A DNA stretch of 32,147 bases from Acidobacteriota bacterium (lineage in GTDB: Bacteria > Acidobacteriota > Aminicenantia > Aminicenantales > Saccharicenantaceae). How positions within the stretch are numbered: position 1 is the stretch's first letter; each line of letters opens with the position of its first letter. Shown piece after piece: positions 7,792-14,532 of this stretch. A program made the position numbers and the translations under genes. The DNA is taken from assembly GCA_028749205.1 (NCBI GenBank), contig JAQULR010000018.1, positions 1 through 32,147 of the forward strand. Reading direction: 5' to 3'. The notes below the pieces were generated by a model. That model saw only the letters and a list, made by a program, of their open reading frames with translations. It was not told the DNA's origin and searched no databases.

Positions 7792-9147
7792 ATGAATAAA
7801 GTTAGCCTTGAAGAACGGGACAGTGGCGGGAGTATCTCCGGAGGCGACCGGCGGTTCGCACCGTCGACATTGATGAACTTGAGGATCATCTTCGAACCCA
7901 GATTGAAGCCCTCCGTCAGGCCGGCCTGGATGAGGACGAAGCCTTTCTAGTGGCCGTCAAGCGCTTAGGCGATCTAGATGCCATATCGCGTGAATTTGCC
8001 ATCGAATATTCAGAGCGGCTCTGGAAGCAGCTGGTGGTTTTATCCGGGAGCGAGGCCTCCCCGCCTTTCAGTCATGGCGATGTTACTCTGGCCGTTGGAC
8101 TGGCTATCGCTGCGGCTCTGGCCATCAAAATCCCCGCTCTATTTGGCATCCGGATTTCCGGGTCGGCCTCTGATTTTGCTTTCTACCTGTCAAATGTCAG
8201 TCTCTTTGTCCTTCTGTTTCTGGCTGTTTTCTTCGGGCTGAGACGTGGGCTTCACCGGTTTGAAGAATGGCTCTGGCTGGCTATTCCATTTATCGCTGCC
8301 GGGGTTATAGTGAATCTATTGCCTTTCAAAACTGGCGGCCAAACCCAGATACTGGTCGCTATCCATTTTCCGATTGCCTTGTGGCTAATGGTATGTTACG
8401 CCTACAGCGGCGGCCGCATGAGCAACGAATGAACTATGTGCGCTTTTCGGGCGAGTGGTTTATCTACTACACGCTCATTGCCCTCGGAGGCGCTATTCTG
8501 ATGGGACTGACCGTCTTTATTTTCAAGGCTATCGGTCTAAATGTAGAGACAGCAATTCAAGGATGGGTGCTGCCCTGCGGAGCGATGGGAGCGGTAATAA
8601 TTGCGGCCTTGTTAGTCGAGTATAAGCAAAGTGTCATCGAAAATATAGCGCCAGTGCTAACCTGGCTCTTTACCCCACTCTTTGCGGCCCTGCTTCTGGT
8701 CTTTGTAGTCGCTATGATTCTGACGGGCAACGCCATTCAGGTTGAGAGGGAAGTCCTTATCGGCTTTGACCTGCTGTTAGTGCTTGTCATGGGCTTGCTG
8801 CTTTATTCCATATCTGCCCGCGACCCTCAGCAGCCTCCAGGCAAGTTCGATATACTCCAACTTCTACTAGTGGCTTCTGCCCTTATCGTGGATGCACTGG
8901 CTCTCTGGGCGATGGCCGCCCGCATCTCAGAATTTGGATTCAGCCCTAACAAGACGGCAGCGCTTGGCCTGAACCTGCTGTTGCTGGTGAATTTAGCCTG
9001 GTCGGCCGTGCTATACGCCCGCTTCCTCACCGGACGTGTCCCTTTCAGACGTCTCGAACGCTGGCAGAGACAGCCTACCTACCGGTCTTTGCTGCCTGGG
9101 CCTGGTTTGTAACCGTGCTCTTTCCGATAATTTTCAACTACCGGTAG
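7792..9147 (+). pseudogene. Permease-prefix-domain (HAAS-like) multi-pass membrane protein, frameshifted
   Basis: No single frame covers the gene, but three frames together give one protein-like chain. It begins at ATG 7792 (GAGAGGAG upstream) as MNKVSLEE. Then, after a shift near 7815-7825, WREYLRRRPAVRTVDIDELEDHL (positions about 7826-7894) and AFLVAVKRLGDLDAISREFA follow, a permease prefix/HAAS-type helical domain, with three membrane segments to the stop at 8432. Around 8410-8429 the frame changes to HEQRMNYVRFSGEW and about six more membrane segments. Near 9063-9068 an apparent AG duplication shifts it again; the restored frame reads TAYLPVFAAWAWFVTVLF and ends FNYR at 9147. An alternative is two genes overlapping at ATGA (8429-8432), but the in-frame HEQR text upstream of that ATG favours one ancestral gene. 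Role unknown; such proteins are usually the PadR target. Confidence 0.65.
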
Positions 9148-9413
9148 CCTCGCCTACTTATGCTGTCATGAAGCCACCTCTGCGCTATAGCTATTTTAAT
9201 TTTGAAAGCCGGAAGGAGTAGGCAGGCTTATCATATCCCCAGTAACCTTCATATCTTTGCCTTCCTTCTGGAACAAGCCAGATGTTTATGAAGCCTCTCC
9301 TCGTGCTGGCAGTTATATTTCTACTTTATTAAAAGTCAACAGTTGATTGGTTTTTTAGAAGGAAATTTTTTGACTATTGCTCAGGCCACCAGGCAATCTA
9401 CTTCTAAGATGGA
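9148..9413. other. Intergenic region without recognisable gene
   Basis: About 270 bp between the broken membrane-protein gene and the repeat fragment beside the DJ-1 gene. No open frame with protein-like composition or ribosome binding site was found, and no clear terminator. Confidence 0.5.
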
Positions 9414-9453
9414 CAATCAGGGACACCAACCGATTTGAGGGAAGCCACGGCCC
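9414..9453. repeat. One-ended fragment of the GGGACAC repeat with hairpin
   Basis: CAATCAGGGACACCAACCGA then TTTG matches the left terminus of the repeats at 13838 and 20297. The right terminus is absent. It runs into a hairpin (AAGCCACGG / CCGTGAGCTT with one bulge), which lies eight bases beyond the stop of the minus-strand DJ-1 gene and may end its transcript. Confidence 0.6.
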
Positions 9454-9460
9454 GTGAGCT

Positions 9461-10105
9461 TCACTGTTCCTCGTTATTCTTTAGAGCGTTAAGAATAGCC
9501 TCGTTGAATTTAGGCAAATCATCGGGAGTACGTGATGTAATCAAGTTTCCATCAACGACTACCGGTTCATCAAGATATTCAGCACCAGCTTCCTTGAGTT
9601 CTTCGGCGATCTGACTAGTACCGGTCATGGAGCGGCCTTCAACAACACCAGCGGTTATCAAAACCTGAGGGCCATGGCAGATGGCAGCGACAGGTTTTCC
9701 GGATTCAAAAAAGGCTTTAGCAAAAGCCACTGCCGCCTCATGTTCCCTTAGCACTGCTGGGCCTTTTCCTCCTGGAAGAATCAAGGCATCGAACTCCTCC
9801 ACATCGGCTTCATCGACCGCTTTTTCAATGTTGACCACCTGGTCACTGTTGTAAGCCTTTACTTCTCCTACTGCAGGACCAAGAATAATAACTTCAGCTC
9901 CGTGCTCTTCTAAAAAGGCCTTTGGCTCAAGAGTTTCTCCGTCATGGAAGCCTTCAGCTATTAATATCGCCACCGACTTTCCAGACAGTTCCTTCACTGG
10001 TATTGCCTCCTCGATTTCCGGCTCCTCGGCCTGCTTTTCACAGGCAATAAACAGCAGGCCTCCCATTAGGACTATTGCCAATAGCCCAAAAAGGACCTTT
10101 TTCAT
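9461..10105 (-). CDS. DJ-1/PfpI family protein, predicted lipoprotein
   Basis: 214 residues with an N-terminal lipoprotein signal (MKKVLFGLLAIVLMG, then LLFIAC with Cys22), followed by a flexible acidic linker and a single DJ-1/PfpI domain from about residue 44. Landmarks are KSVAILIAEGF, FDALILPGGKGP, and AAICHGP, where Cys143-His144 form the nucleophile elbow. C-terminal VVVDGNLITSRTPDDLPKF is typical of the PfpI/intracellular-protease branch, whose members have been described as peptidases, deglycases or chaperones; which applies cannot be read from sequence. A surface-anchored DJ-1 protein is unusual, since most are cytosolic. I chose the ATG at 10105 because AGGAGG lies just upstream of it; a TTG 18 bases earlier would put that site inside the gene. 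It appears monocistronic. Confidence 0.9.
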   Translation of the reverse strand: MKKVLFGLLAIVLMGGLLFIACEKQAEEPEIEEAIPVKELSGKSVAILIAEGFHDGETLEPKAFLEEHGAEVIILGPAVGEVKAYNSDQVVNIEKAVDEADVEEFDALILPGGKGPAVLREHEAAVAFAKAFFESGKPVAAICHGPQVLITAGVVEGRSMTGTSQIAEELKEAGAEYLDEPVVVDGNLITSRTPDDLPKFNEAILNALKNNEEQ

Positions 10106-10168
10106 TGCTACCTCCTTTCTCAATTCCGGGCCTCCTCTTAAAGGAAGAACCCGTTATTTTAATTTTTT

Positions 10169-10205
10169 AATAGCGCTTATAAATTATAATAGCGCTTATA
10201 AATTA
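10169..10205. promoter_or_regulatory. Tandem 18-bp direct repeat in the DJ-1 gene promoter region
   Basis: AATAGCGCTTATAAATTA occurs twice with a 19-bp period (10169-10186 and 10188-10205). On the minus strand a TATAAT-like -10 box (10183-10188) falls at the junction of the two copies, about 80 bases upstream of the DJ-1 start. Each copy contains the near-palindrome ATAGCGCTTAT. This looks like a pair of operator sites; the regulator is unknown. Confidence 0.5.
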
Positions 10206-10595
10206 AATAATGAGAAAAGATTAAGCAAAAAAATTGCCTTTCCCATTATAAAAAACCAGAATTTTTCTGTCAAGTGGCCGTTTCGATTCAGGCTCCATAA
10301 GCTATTATCAATAAGGGTTCTCATCCTACTATTGCCTGCACCTTTGATGTGGAAAAGGACTGCTTTGTCTGGGTTGAATATAATGAGCCAGCCGAGCGGT
10401 ATGAACTGCACATTTATTAAAACTATTAAAAAGCGCAGACAGTAAAGATGGCAGAAGTTATCGCCTCATCGCCCCGACTTAGCCTGCTCTTCCGTTCTCT
10501 CCGGATTTCGTTTCAGCCTATAATCGCAGTTGACGAGTGTTAGATGCAAACGACACAGATTCGATTCGCCCTGGTTAGATCTTTAATTGATCCCC
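10206..10595. other. Intergenic region with a possible short gene remnant
   Basis: About 390 bp. On the plus strand, 10301-10420 is an open stretch ending CTFDVEKDCFVWVEYNEP and then ERYELHIY before a stop. This is protein-like in composition but has no start codon, no ribosome binding site and no family I recognise. It may be the end of a lost gene. Nothing else is evident; the minus-strand frame at 10196-10411 looks like a shadow. Confidence 0.3.
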
Positions 10596-11084
10596 TTAAC
10601 TAATAGATTCCACGCCTACTATTTCATATATCTGTCTCAAAAGAGACATGTCCAAAACCCCTCTAAATTCCAGAACTATTTTATTATCTTTAGATACCAA
10701 AAATATATCATTATCCGGTTCCTTAATTTTTGAAACCTCAAGAGTATCATAAGGCAAAGATTCTATGCTTCTTTTTGAACTCTGCGGAAGGCAAATTATC
10801 AACTCAACATCCTTTGCCCCGCTGAGCATTCTGTACAAAGCTTTCCACCGCTCTTCGTTAGGATCAACCTCGCAGCTCCGCCAACCATTATAAACGGCAT
10901 CACTCTTCCCAATTATAAATATGATTTTATCTTTTTTCTGGCCCAACTTAACCAGTAATTCATATGGCATCTTTTCACCTTTATCACAACTGACCGATAA
11001 AAGAGAATAAAAATATAATATTAACAATAAACGCCTATACGCCCTTTTTTCATATCTCTCTTTCGTAGGCACAACACGATGCAT
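10596..11084 (-). CDS. Lipoprotein of the propeller operon, possibly thioredoxin-fold
   Basis: 162 residues. After a basic N-terminus a hydrophobic segment ends in LLSVSC (Cys33), a lipobox, so it is likely membrane-anchored outside the cytoplasm. The mature part alternates strands and helices: KIIFIIGKSD, a helix around ERWKALYRML, VELIICLP, NDIFLVSKDNKIVLEFRG and a C-terminal helix. That order resembles a reduced thioredoxin/peroxiredoxin fold in which the last strands (here FLVSKDNKIV) form the usual edge hairpin. No CxxC is present; Cys71 and Cys98 are isolated, so oxidoreductase activity is not supported. ATG at 11084 has AAGGAGGG upstream. It follows the beta-propeller gene by 30 bp in the same operon. 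Family assignment is tentative. Confidence 0.65.
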   Translation of the reverse strand: MHRVVPTKERYEKRAYRRLLLILYFYSLLSVSCDKGEKMPYELLVKLGQKKDKIIFIIGKSDAVYNGWRSCEVDPNEERWKALYRMLSGAKDVELIICLPQSSKRSIESLPYDTLEVSKIKEPDNDIFLVSKDNKIVLEFRGVLDMSLLRQIYEIVGVESIS

Positions 11085-11114
11085 TCCCCCTCCTTATCCA
11101 AACCAATTCGTCTC

Positions 11115-12149
11115 TTAATAATCCAGTTTATAAAGAACTACCTTTGGAATATCTTCTGCTATCTCTGCCCCGAAGAGCATGCCATCTTTGACACCGATCA
11201 CTTTCAAATCATTGGAAACCAGTTCTTGATGTAGTAACCGACCAGACTTTCTATCTACTACAAGTAGATAATGCTTTTCATCTACAGCCTTTTCCAATTC
11301 ATATCTGACTATCCAGTAATCAAGGAGAATTTTTCCCGACCCCATATAATGTATGGACCAAACAATTATTTGGTCGCTCTTTTTTGGATACTTAGGCGGA
11401 AACTGAAGTCTAAATTCAGAGAACTTATATTTGATAAGATGATCCATTTCTATTTTGTTTTTGAATTTCCCTTCTTTGGTATAGAAGAATATTTCTATCT
11501 TATCTCCGGGATTAGTAAAGGTGACAGCAATTTCTTCGGCGGCCCGGTCGGCGGCCATAACTATTCTTGAAAACATCACCCAAGCCGGGTAATCTTTTTT
11601 GCTAAAGGTACGACCTTTAAAAAAATCAGGACGCTCATCAAAAAAACTGGAAACAAAATCACCCTTCAGGTTATAAATTTCAACCTGGGGGAATGGCTCT
11701 CCTGGCTTGGTAGAAATCTGGTAAAATAAGTTATCAATCTTAGCCAGAGATGCCCTAAGACCTTTCAATTTGATGTAATTTTCAATGTTCAATTCCTTAT
11801 CAAGCACGGCAATCCTGTAATTAAGGTCATCTTTTAAGTATAACTTCTGGCCATCATATAATAGAGGTCCAATAGAATTGCTGAATTCACCCGGCCCTTG
11901 TCCATACCTTCCAACCTCTTTAATAAAGACGCCCTCGGGATTGTACTTCCTTATAAAGGAACCTCCAGCATCGGCCACATAGATGTTTCCTTCTTCGTCA
12001 AGCACTACGCCTGTCACGGTCATAAAAAGATAATCGGGTTGATTTGACCCGATAGATAAAACTTTTTTAAGCTCGGCTTCAAGCAATAAATTAAATGCCA
12101 GAAATACCAGAATCAAGATGGGCAACAGCAATACCTTCTTTTTTATCAA
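11115..12149 (-). CDS. 6-bladed beta-propeller (NHL-like) exported protein
   Basis: 344 residues from a TTG start at 12149, chosen because AGGAGG lies six bases upstream; the frame is open for five more codons, which would contain that site. An N-terminal hydrophobic segment (KKKVLLLPILILVFLAFNLL) is a signal peptide or anchor. NHL-type blade text follows: GVVLDEEGNIYVADAGG, then IRKYNPEGVFIKEVGRYGQG with PGEF, RIAVLDKELN, VEIYNLKGDFVSSF, and FYTKEGKFKNKIE. This is the pattern of the 6-bladed beta-propeller family, frequent in Bacteroidota and Acidobacteriota, with largely unknown function and often several paralogues per genome. It sits between a six-cysteine miniprotein and a lipoprotein, suggesting a surface complex with the propeller as binding scaffold. 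Confidence 0.82.
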   Translation of the reverse strand: MIKKKVLLLPILILVFLAFNLLLEAELKKVLSIGSNQPDYLFMTVTGVVLDEEGNIYVADAGGSFIRKYNPEGVFIKEVGRYGQGPGEFSNSIGPLLYDGQKLYLKDDLNYRIAVLDKELNIENYIKLKGLRASLAKIDNLFYQISTKPGEPFPQVEIYNLKGDFVSSFFDERPDFFKGRTFSKKDYPAWVMFSRIVMAADRAAEEIAVTFTNPGDKIEIFFYTKEGKFKNKIEMDHLIKYKFSEFRLQFPPKYPKKSDQIIVWSIHYMGSGKILLDYWIVRYELEKAVDEKHYLLVVDRKSGRLLHQELVSNDLKVIGVKDGMLFGAEIAEDIPKVVLYKLDY

Positions 12150-12200
12150 CGTTGCCTCCTGCAATTTGATTGGTAAAAATTCAAAAATTAATTGATCGGC

Positions 12201-12425
12201 TCAGGTGCACCACTCAAGCCATTTACGAGCGCACTCATTCAAGCACTGTTGGTAATTTTGTGGATCTGGATTATGCTCAGCACACCAATCGATGCACCAC
12301 TCCAAATATTCATCACAAGGTGGAACTGGCTCTGTACTCTCGGATTTAATTACAAATACTCCAGAAATCAATGCGGCCAAAAACAAGAAAATCATAATTG
12401 AATTCAAATACCTAAATTGCTTCAT
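12201..12425 (-). CDS. Exported six-cysteine miniprotein
   Basis: 74 residues with a strong AGGAGG six bases before the ATG, so it is very probably real despite its size. Residues 9-27 are hydrophobic (signal peptide or anchor). The remaining part, about 40 residues, has six cysteines at 37, 44, 48, 61, 65 and 73, that is C-x6-C-x3-C-x12-C-x3-C-x7-C. The arrangement is nearly symmetrical, with two CX3C pairs on predicted helices (CIDWC and CLNEC) flanked by outer cysteines, plus repeated EWC. This suggests a disulfide-stapled helical hairpin. It is the first gene of the operon with the beta-propeller (51 bp downstream). I do not recognise a family. In Bacteroidota, small exported NVEALA-type proteins also accompany 6-bladed propellers, a comparison by arrangement only. 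Confidence 0.75.
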   Translation of the reverse strand: MKQFRYLNSIMIFLFLAALISGVFVIKSESTEPVPPCDEYLEWCIDWCAEHNPDPQNYQQCLNECARKWLEWCT

Positions 12426-12507
12426 TTTAGCCTCCTAAAAAATAAATTGACCTAAAAACAAGCATTGTTTGGATTTTAAATGGCAGACATCACCTCCTTC
12501 CAGTTAT

Positions 12508-12529
12508 ATCTTTTGCCCAAGCAAAAGAT
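12508..12529. promoter_or_regulatory. Hairpin in the leader of the miniprotein operon
   Basis: Perfect 9-bp stem ATCTTTTGC / GCAAAAGAT with a 4-nt loop, about 85 bases upstream of the 12425 start. Read on the minus strand it is preceded by a T-run and followed by GGAAGGAGGTGATG and a four-codon frame, so it is not a terminator for that strand. It may be a 5'-UTR element. Confidence 0.45.
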
Positions 12530-12643
12530 AAAAAAAAAAAACATCTTGTCAAGTACTTGTATCAGTGGATAAGTAAGGAAAAAATCGGGATATAGAAAAT
12601 AAGGGAGATGGTTTTTTACCTTTGGGCAATTTTTGCCCGTAGA

Positions 12644-12672
12644 TTGTAAATACTTATCCTCTTATTTATAAT
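12644..12672 (+). promoter_or_regulatory. Sigma-70 promoter of the PTS operon
   Basis: TTGTAA (12644-12649) and TATAAT (12667-12672) with a 17-bp spacer; the start codon of the IIC gene is 28 bases after the -10 box. A short hairpin (GGGCAA / TTGCCC, 12624-12638) lies immediately upstream of the -35 box and could be an operator. Confidence 0.65.
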
Positions 12673-12699
12673 GTCCTAAAAAAATTTAAGAAGGGTGCC

Positions 12700-13731
12700 A
12701 TGAAAGTCAGTAAATTTAAGCAATATCTGCTTTCGGGTGTTTCTTATGCTATTCCTTTTGTGGCTTCGGGTGGAATACTAATTGCTATATCTATCGCCTT
12801 TGCTCCGATGACCTCCCAGGGACCGGATTTCAGCCGGGCGCCATTTCTCAAGCTGATAAACGACATCGGAACGGTTGCTTTTTCCCTGTTAGTGCCGGTG
12901 CTTTCCGGATACATTGCTTTCGGAGTGGCTGATCGCCCCGGGCTGGTGCCCGGTTTCGTCGGTGGCTACATCGCCAACCAGGTTGGGGCTGGTTTTCTGG
13001 GTGGCCTGGTTTCCGGATTGCTGGCTGGTCTTTTAGTTTTTTATCTGAAGAAAATTAAAGTGCCGGCTTATATCAAACCAGTCATGCCGATCCTGGTCTA
13101 TCCGGTAATTTCCTCTCTGATAATCGGCGCGGTTATGTATAAAATAATAGGTGCGCCTATCCACGACCTGATGCTCAACATCACCGGCTGGCTTCAAGTG
13201 ATGGGCACCGGGAATAAAATAATTCTGGCTATAATCCTTGGTTCGATGATTGCCTTTGATATGGGCGGGCCGGTTAACAAAGTGGCCTTTTTCTTTGGAG
13301 CCGCCATGATTCAGGAGGGCAATTATTTTATCATGGGAGCTTGCGCTGCGGCCATTTGCATTCCACCACTCGGTCTGGGATTGGCAACGTTAATCAACAG
13401 AAAACTCTGGACACAACAGGAGCGGGATGCCGGCCTGGCGGCTCTAGCCATGGGGGCTATCGGCATCACCGAAGGCGCCATTCCTTTTGCGGCGGCTGAC
13501 CCTTTGCGGGTCATTCCAGTCATCATGGCCGGCTCCAGTGTCGGGTCGGTTATTGCTATGATGGGCGGAGTTGGAGACCATGCTCCTCACGGCGGACCGA
13601 TAGTACTTCCAGTGGTTGACAATCGCCTTATGTATATAGTGGCTATTATTGCTGGTACCTTAGTAGTTGCGGCCTTGATGACCCTGATCAGGGCCAGAGG
13701 CAATAAAAAAACAGAGGTGGCAACCGGGTGA
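12700..13731 (+). CDS. PTS fructose-family EIIC permease subunit
   Basis: 343 residues. It is the membrane channel of a fructose-type phosphotransferase system, moving the sugar across the membrane as IIB phosphorylates it. The start LLSGVSYAIPFVASGGILIA is the family's N-terminal signature, followed by about nine or ten hydrophobic segments, FDMGGPVNKVAFFF, and GITEGAIPFAAADP, the conserved substrate-binding loop; then GGVGDHAPHGGPIV. Only the IIC domain is present; IIB is encoded separately at 14221, whereas fused IIBC or IIABC are commoner. RBS is AAGGG, moderate. No fructose 1-phosphate kinase or PTS regulator is nearby, so the sugar could be fructose, mannose or another hexose. Confidence 0.92.
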   Translation: MKVSKFKQYLLSGVSYAIPFVASGGILIAISIAFAPMTSQGPDFSRAPFLKLINDIGTVAFSLLVPVLSGYIAFGVADRPGLVPGFVGGYIANQVGAGFLGGLVSGLLAGLLVFYLKKIKVPAYIKPVMPILVYPVISSLIIGAVMYKIIGAPIHDLMLNITGWLQVMGTGNKIILAIILGSMIAFDMGGPVNKVAFFFGAAMIQEGNYFIMGACAAAICIPPLGLGLATLINRKLWTQQERDAGLAALAMGAIGITEGAIPFAAADPLRVIPVIMAGSSVGSVIAMMGGVGDHAPHGGPIVLPVVDNRLMYIVAIIAGTLVVAALMTLIRARGNKKTEVATG

Positions 13732-13782
13732 AGAGAAAAAGGGCTGAGGTATTTTCTTTAAACTAATTTTCTAAGTTATTTA

Positions 13783-13810
13783 ACCTGGATTATTCACAAA
13801 TAATCCAGGT
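13783..13810. repeat. CTGGATTATT inverted repeat, best copy
   Basis: Perfect 12-bp arms ACCTGGATTATT (13783-13794) and AATAATCCAGGT (13799-13810) with a 4-nt loop CACA. It lies 52 bases after the IIC stop and 28 bases before the larger repeat. It is the cleanest member of the family also seen at 4166, 19391 and 23137. Confidence 0.8.
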
Positions 13811-13837
13811 CAACCTGCTTTGTTCCCCTCCACCATA

Positions 13838-14018
13838 GGAAAATCAGGGACTCAAACCGATTTAAGTGGAGGCTTCACGGGCTAAAGTCCGCACCCTCCT
13901 TATATGGTAGAGGGCGGAACCACACACCGAAAGCCTATCAAGATTTACCATTCATTCCTGGGCTAAAGCACAGAGCTTTCTGGAGCATGGGAGAATCGTA
14001 TCATGTCCCCGATTTTCC
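13838..14018. repeat. 181-bp GGGACAC-ended repeat (MITE-like)
   Basis: Terminal inverted repeats GGAAAATCAGGGAC (left) and its complement ending GATTTTCC (right; one base differs), extended inward by CGATTT / AATCG. TA flanks both ends, compatible with a 2-bp target duplication. The interior shares ordered blocks with the copy at 20297-20456: GGGCTAAAGTCC (13879-13890), CCTCCTTATAT, CGAAAGCCTA, CTGGGCTAAAG (13959-13969) and GGGAGAATCGTATCATGTCC. No coding capacity. The conserved paired GGGCTAAAG blocks suggest conserved secondary structure. Confidence 0.85.
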
Positions 14019-14220
14019 TATCAACGATAATTGAAAATCTCAAGATTTGTTCAGTTTTATGAACAATACAGGCTAATTCTTTTGCCTGGAATCAGAATAA
14101 TTTTCCTTCTTATGCTGTCTAATCATAAATCATAAAAATTCAGAGGATTCTTTTAAGTTGCCTGAGACGTGGTAAAATAAAAGCCGATTATCTGAATTAT
14201 CAAGAAAATTGGAGGTCTAC

Positions 14221-14532
14221 ATGAAACTGGTTGCGGTAACTGCCTGTCCGACAGGAATTGCCCACACTTATATGGCTGCTGAGCAACTGGAGGGCCAGGC
14301 CCAAAAAATGGGTTTTTCTATTAAAGTGGAAACTCAGGGAGCCATGGGCATAGAAAACGAACTCGGTCAAGACGACATCGATAAAGCTGCGGCGGTGATT
14401 TTTGCCGCCGGCATAGCAGTTCAAAAAGCCGAAAGGTTTGAGGGTAAGAAAATCTTTGAATTTTCTGTCCAGGAAGCCATCAAGAATCCTGAAAAAATTC
14501 TGCAGAAGGTAAAAGAAGAAGTTGGCGGCTGA
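14221..14532 (+). CDS. PTS fructose-family EIIB subunit
   Basis: 103 residues. It accepts phosphate from IIA on a cysteine and passes it to the sugar in the IIC channel. The active-site motif TACPTGIAHTYMAA is at the N-terminus with phosphoacceptor Cys9, followed by KVETQGAMGIENEL and a PTS_IIB fold ending KVKEEVGG. ATG at 14221 follows GGAGG; an earlier TTG would include that site. It is a free-standing IIB of normal size. Its 3' end overlaps the next gene by 11 nt, indicating translational coupling. The gap of nearly 490 bp to the IIC gene is filled by an inverted repeat and the 181-bp repeat. Confidence 0.93.
   Translation: MKLVAVTACPTGIAHTYMAAEQLEGQAQKMGFSIKVETQGAMGIENELGQDDIDKAAAVIFAAGIAVQKAERFEGKKIFEFSVQEAIKNPEKILQKVKEEVGG

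Noticed and set aside
8429-9112. Independent gene starting at ATG 8429 with ATGA coupling to the upstream frame
   Set aside because: Protein-like text (HEQR) continues upstream of that ATG in the same frame, and the 3' end is also frameshifted, so one broken gene is the better reading; two genes remain possible.
9036-9221. Plus-strand frame overlapping the end of the broken membrane protein
   Set aside because: The protein-like continuation (TAYLPVFAAWAWF) is in another frame; this one is a by-product of the frameshift.
10196-10411. Minus-strand frame of 71 codons upstream of the DJ-1 gene
   Set aside because: It includes the tandem-repeat promoter region, has no ribosome binding site, and a more protein-like text lies on the opposite strand.
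10530-10580. tRNA-like TTCGATTC sequence
   Set aside because: The flanking bases do not pair into a T stem and no anticodon or acceptor stem could be built.
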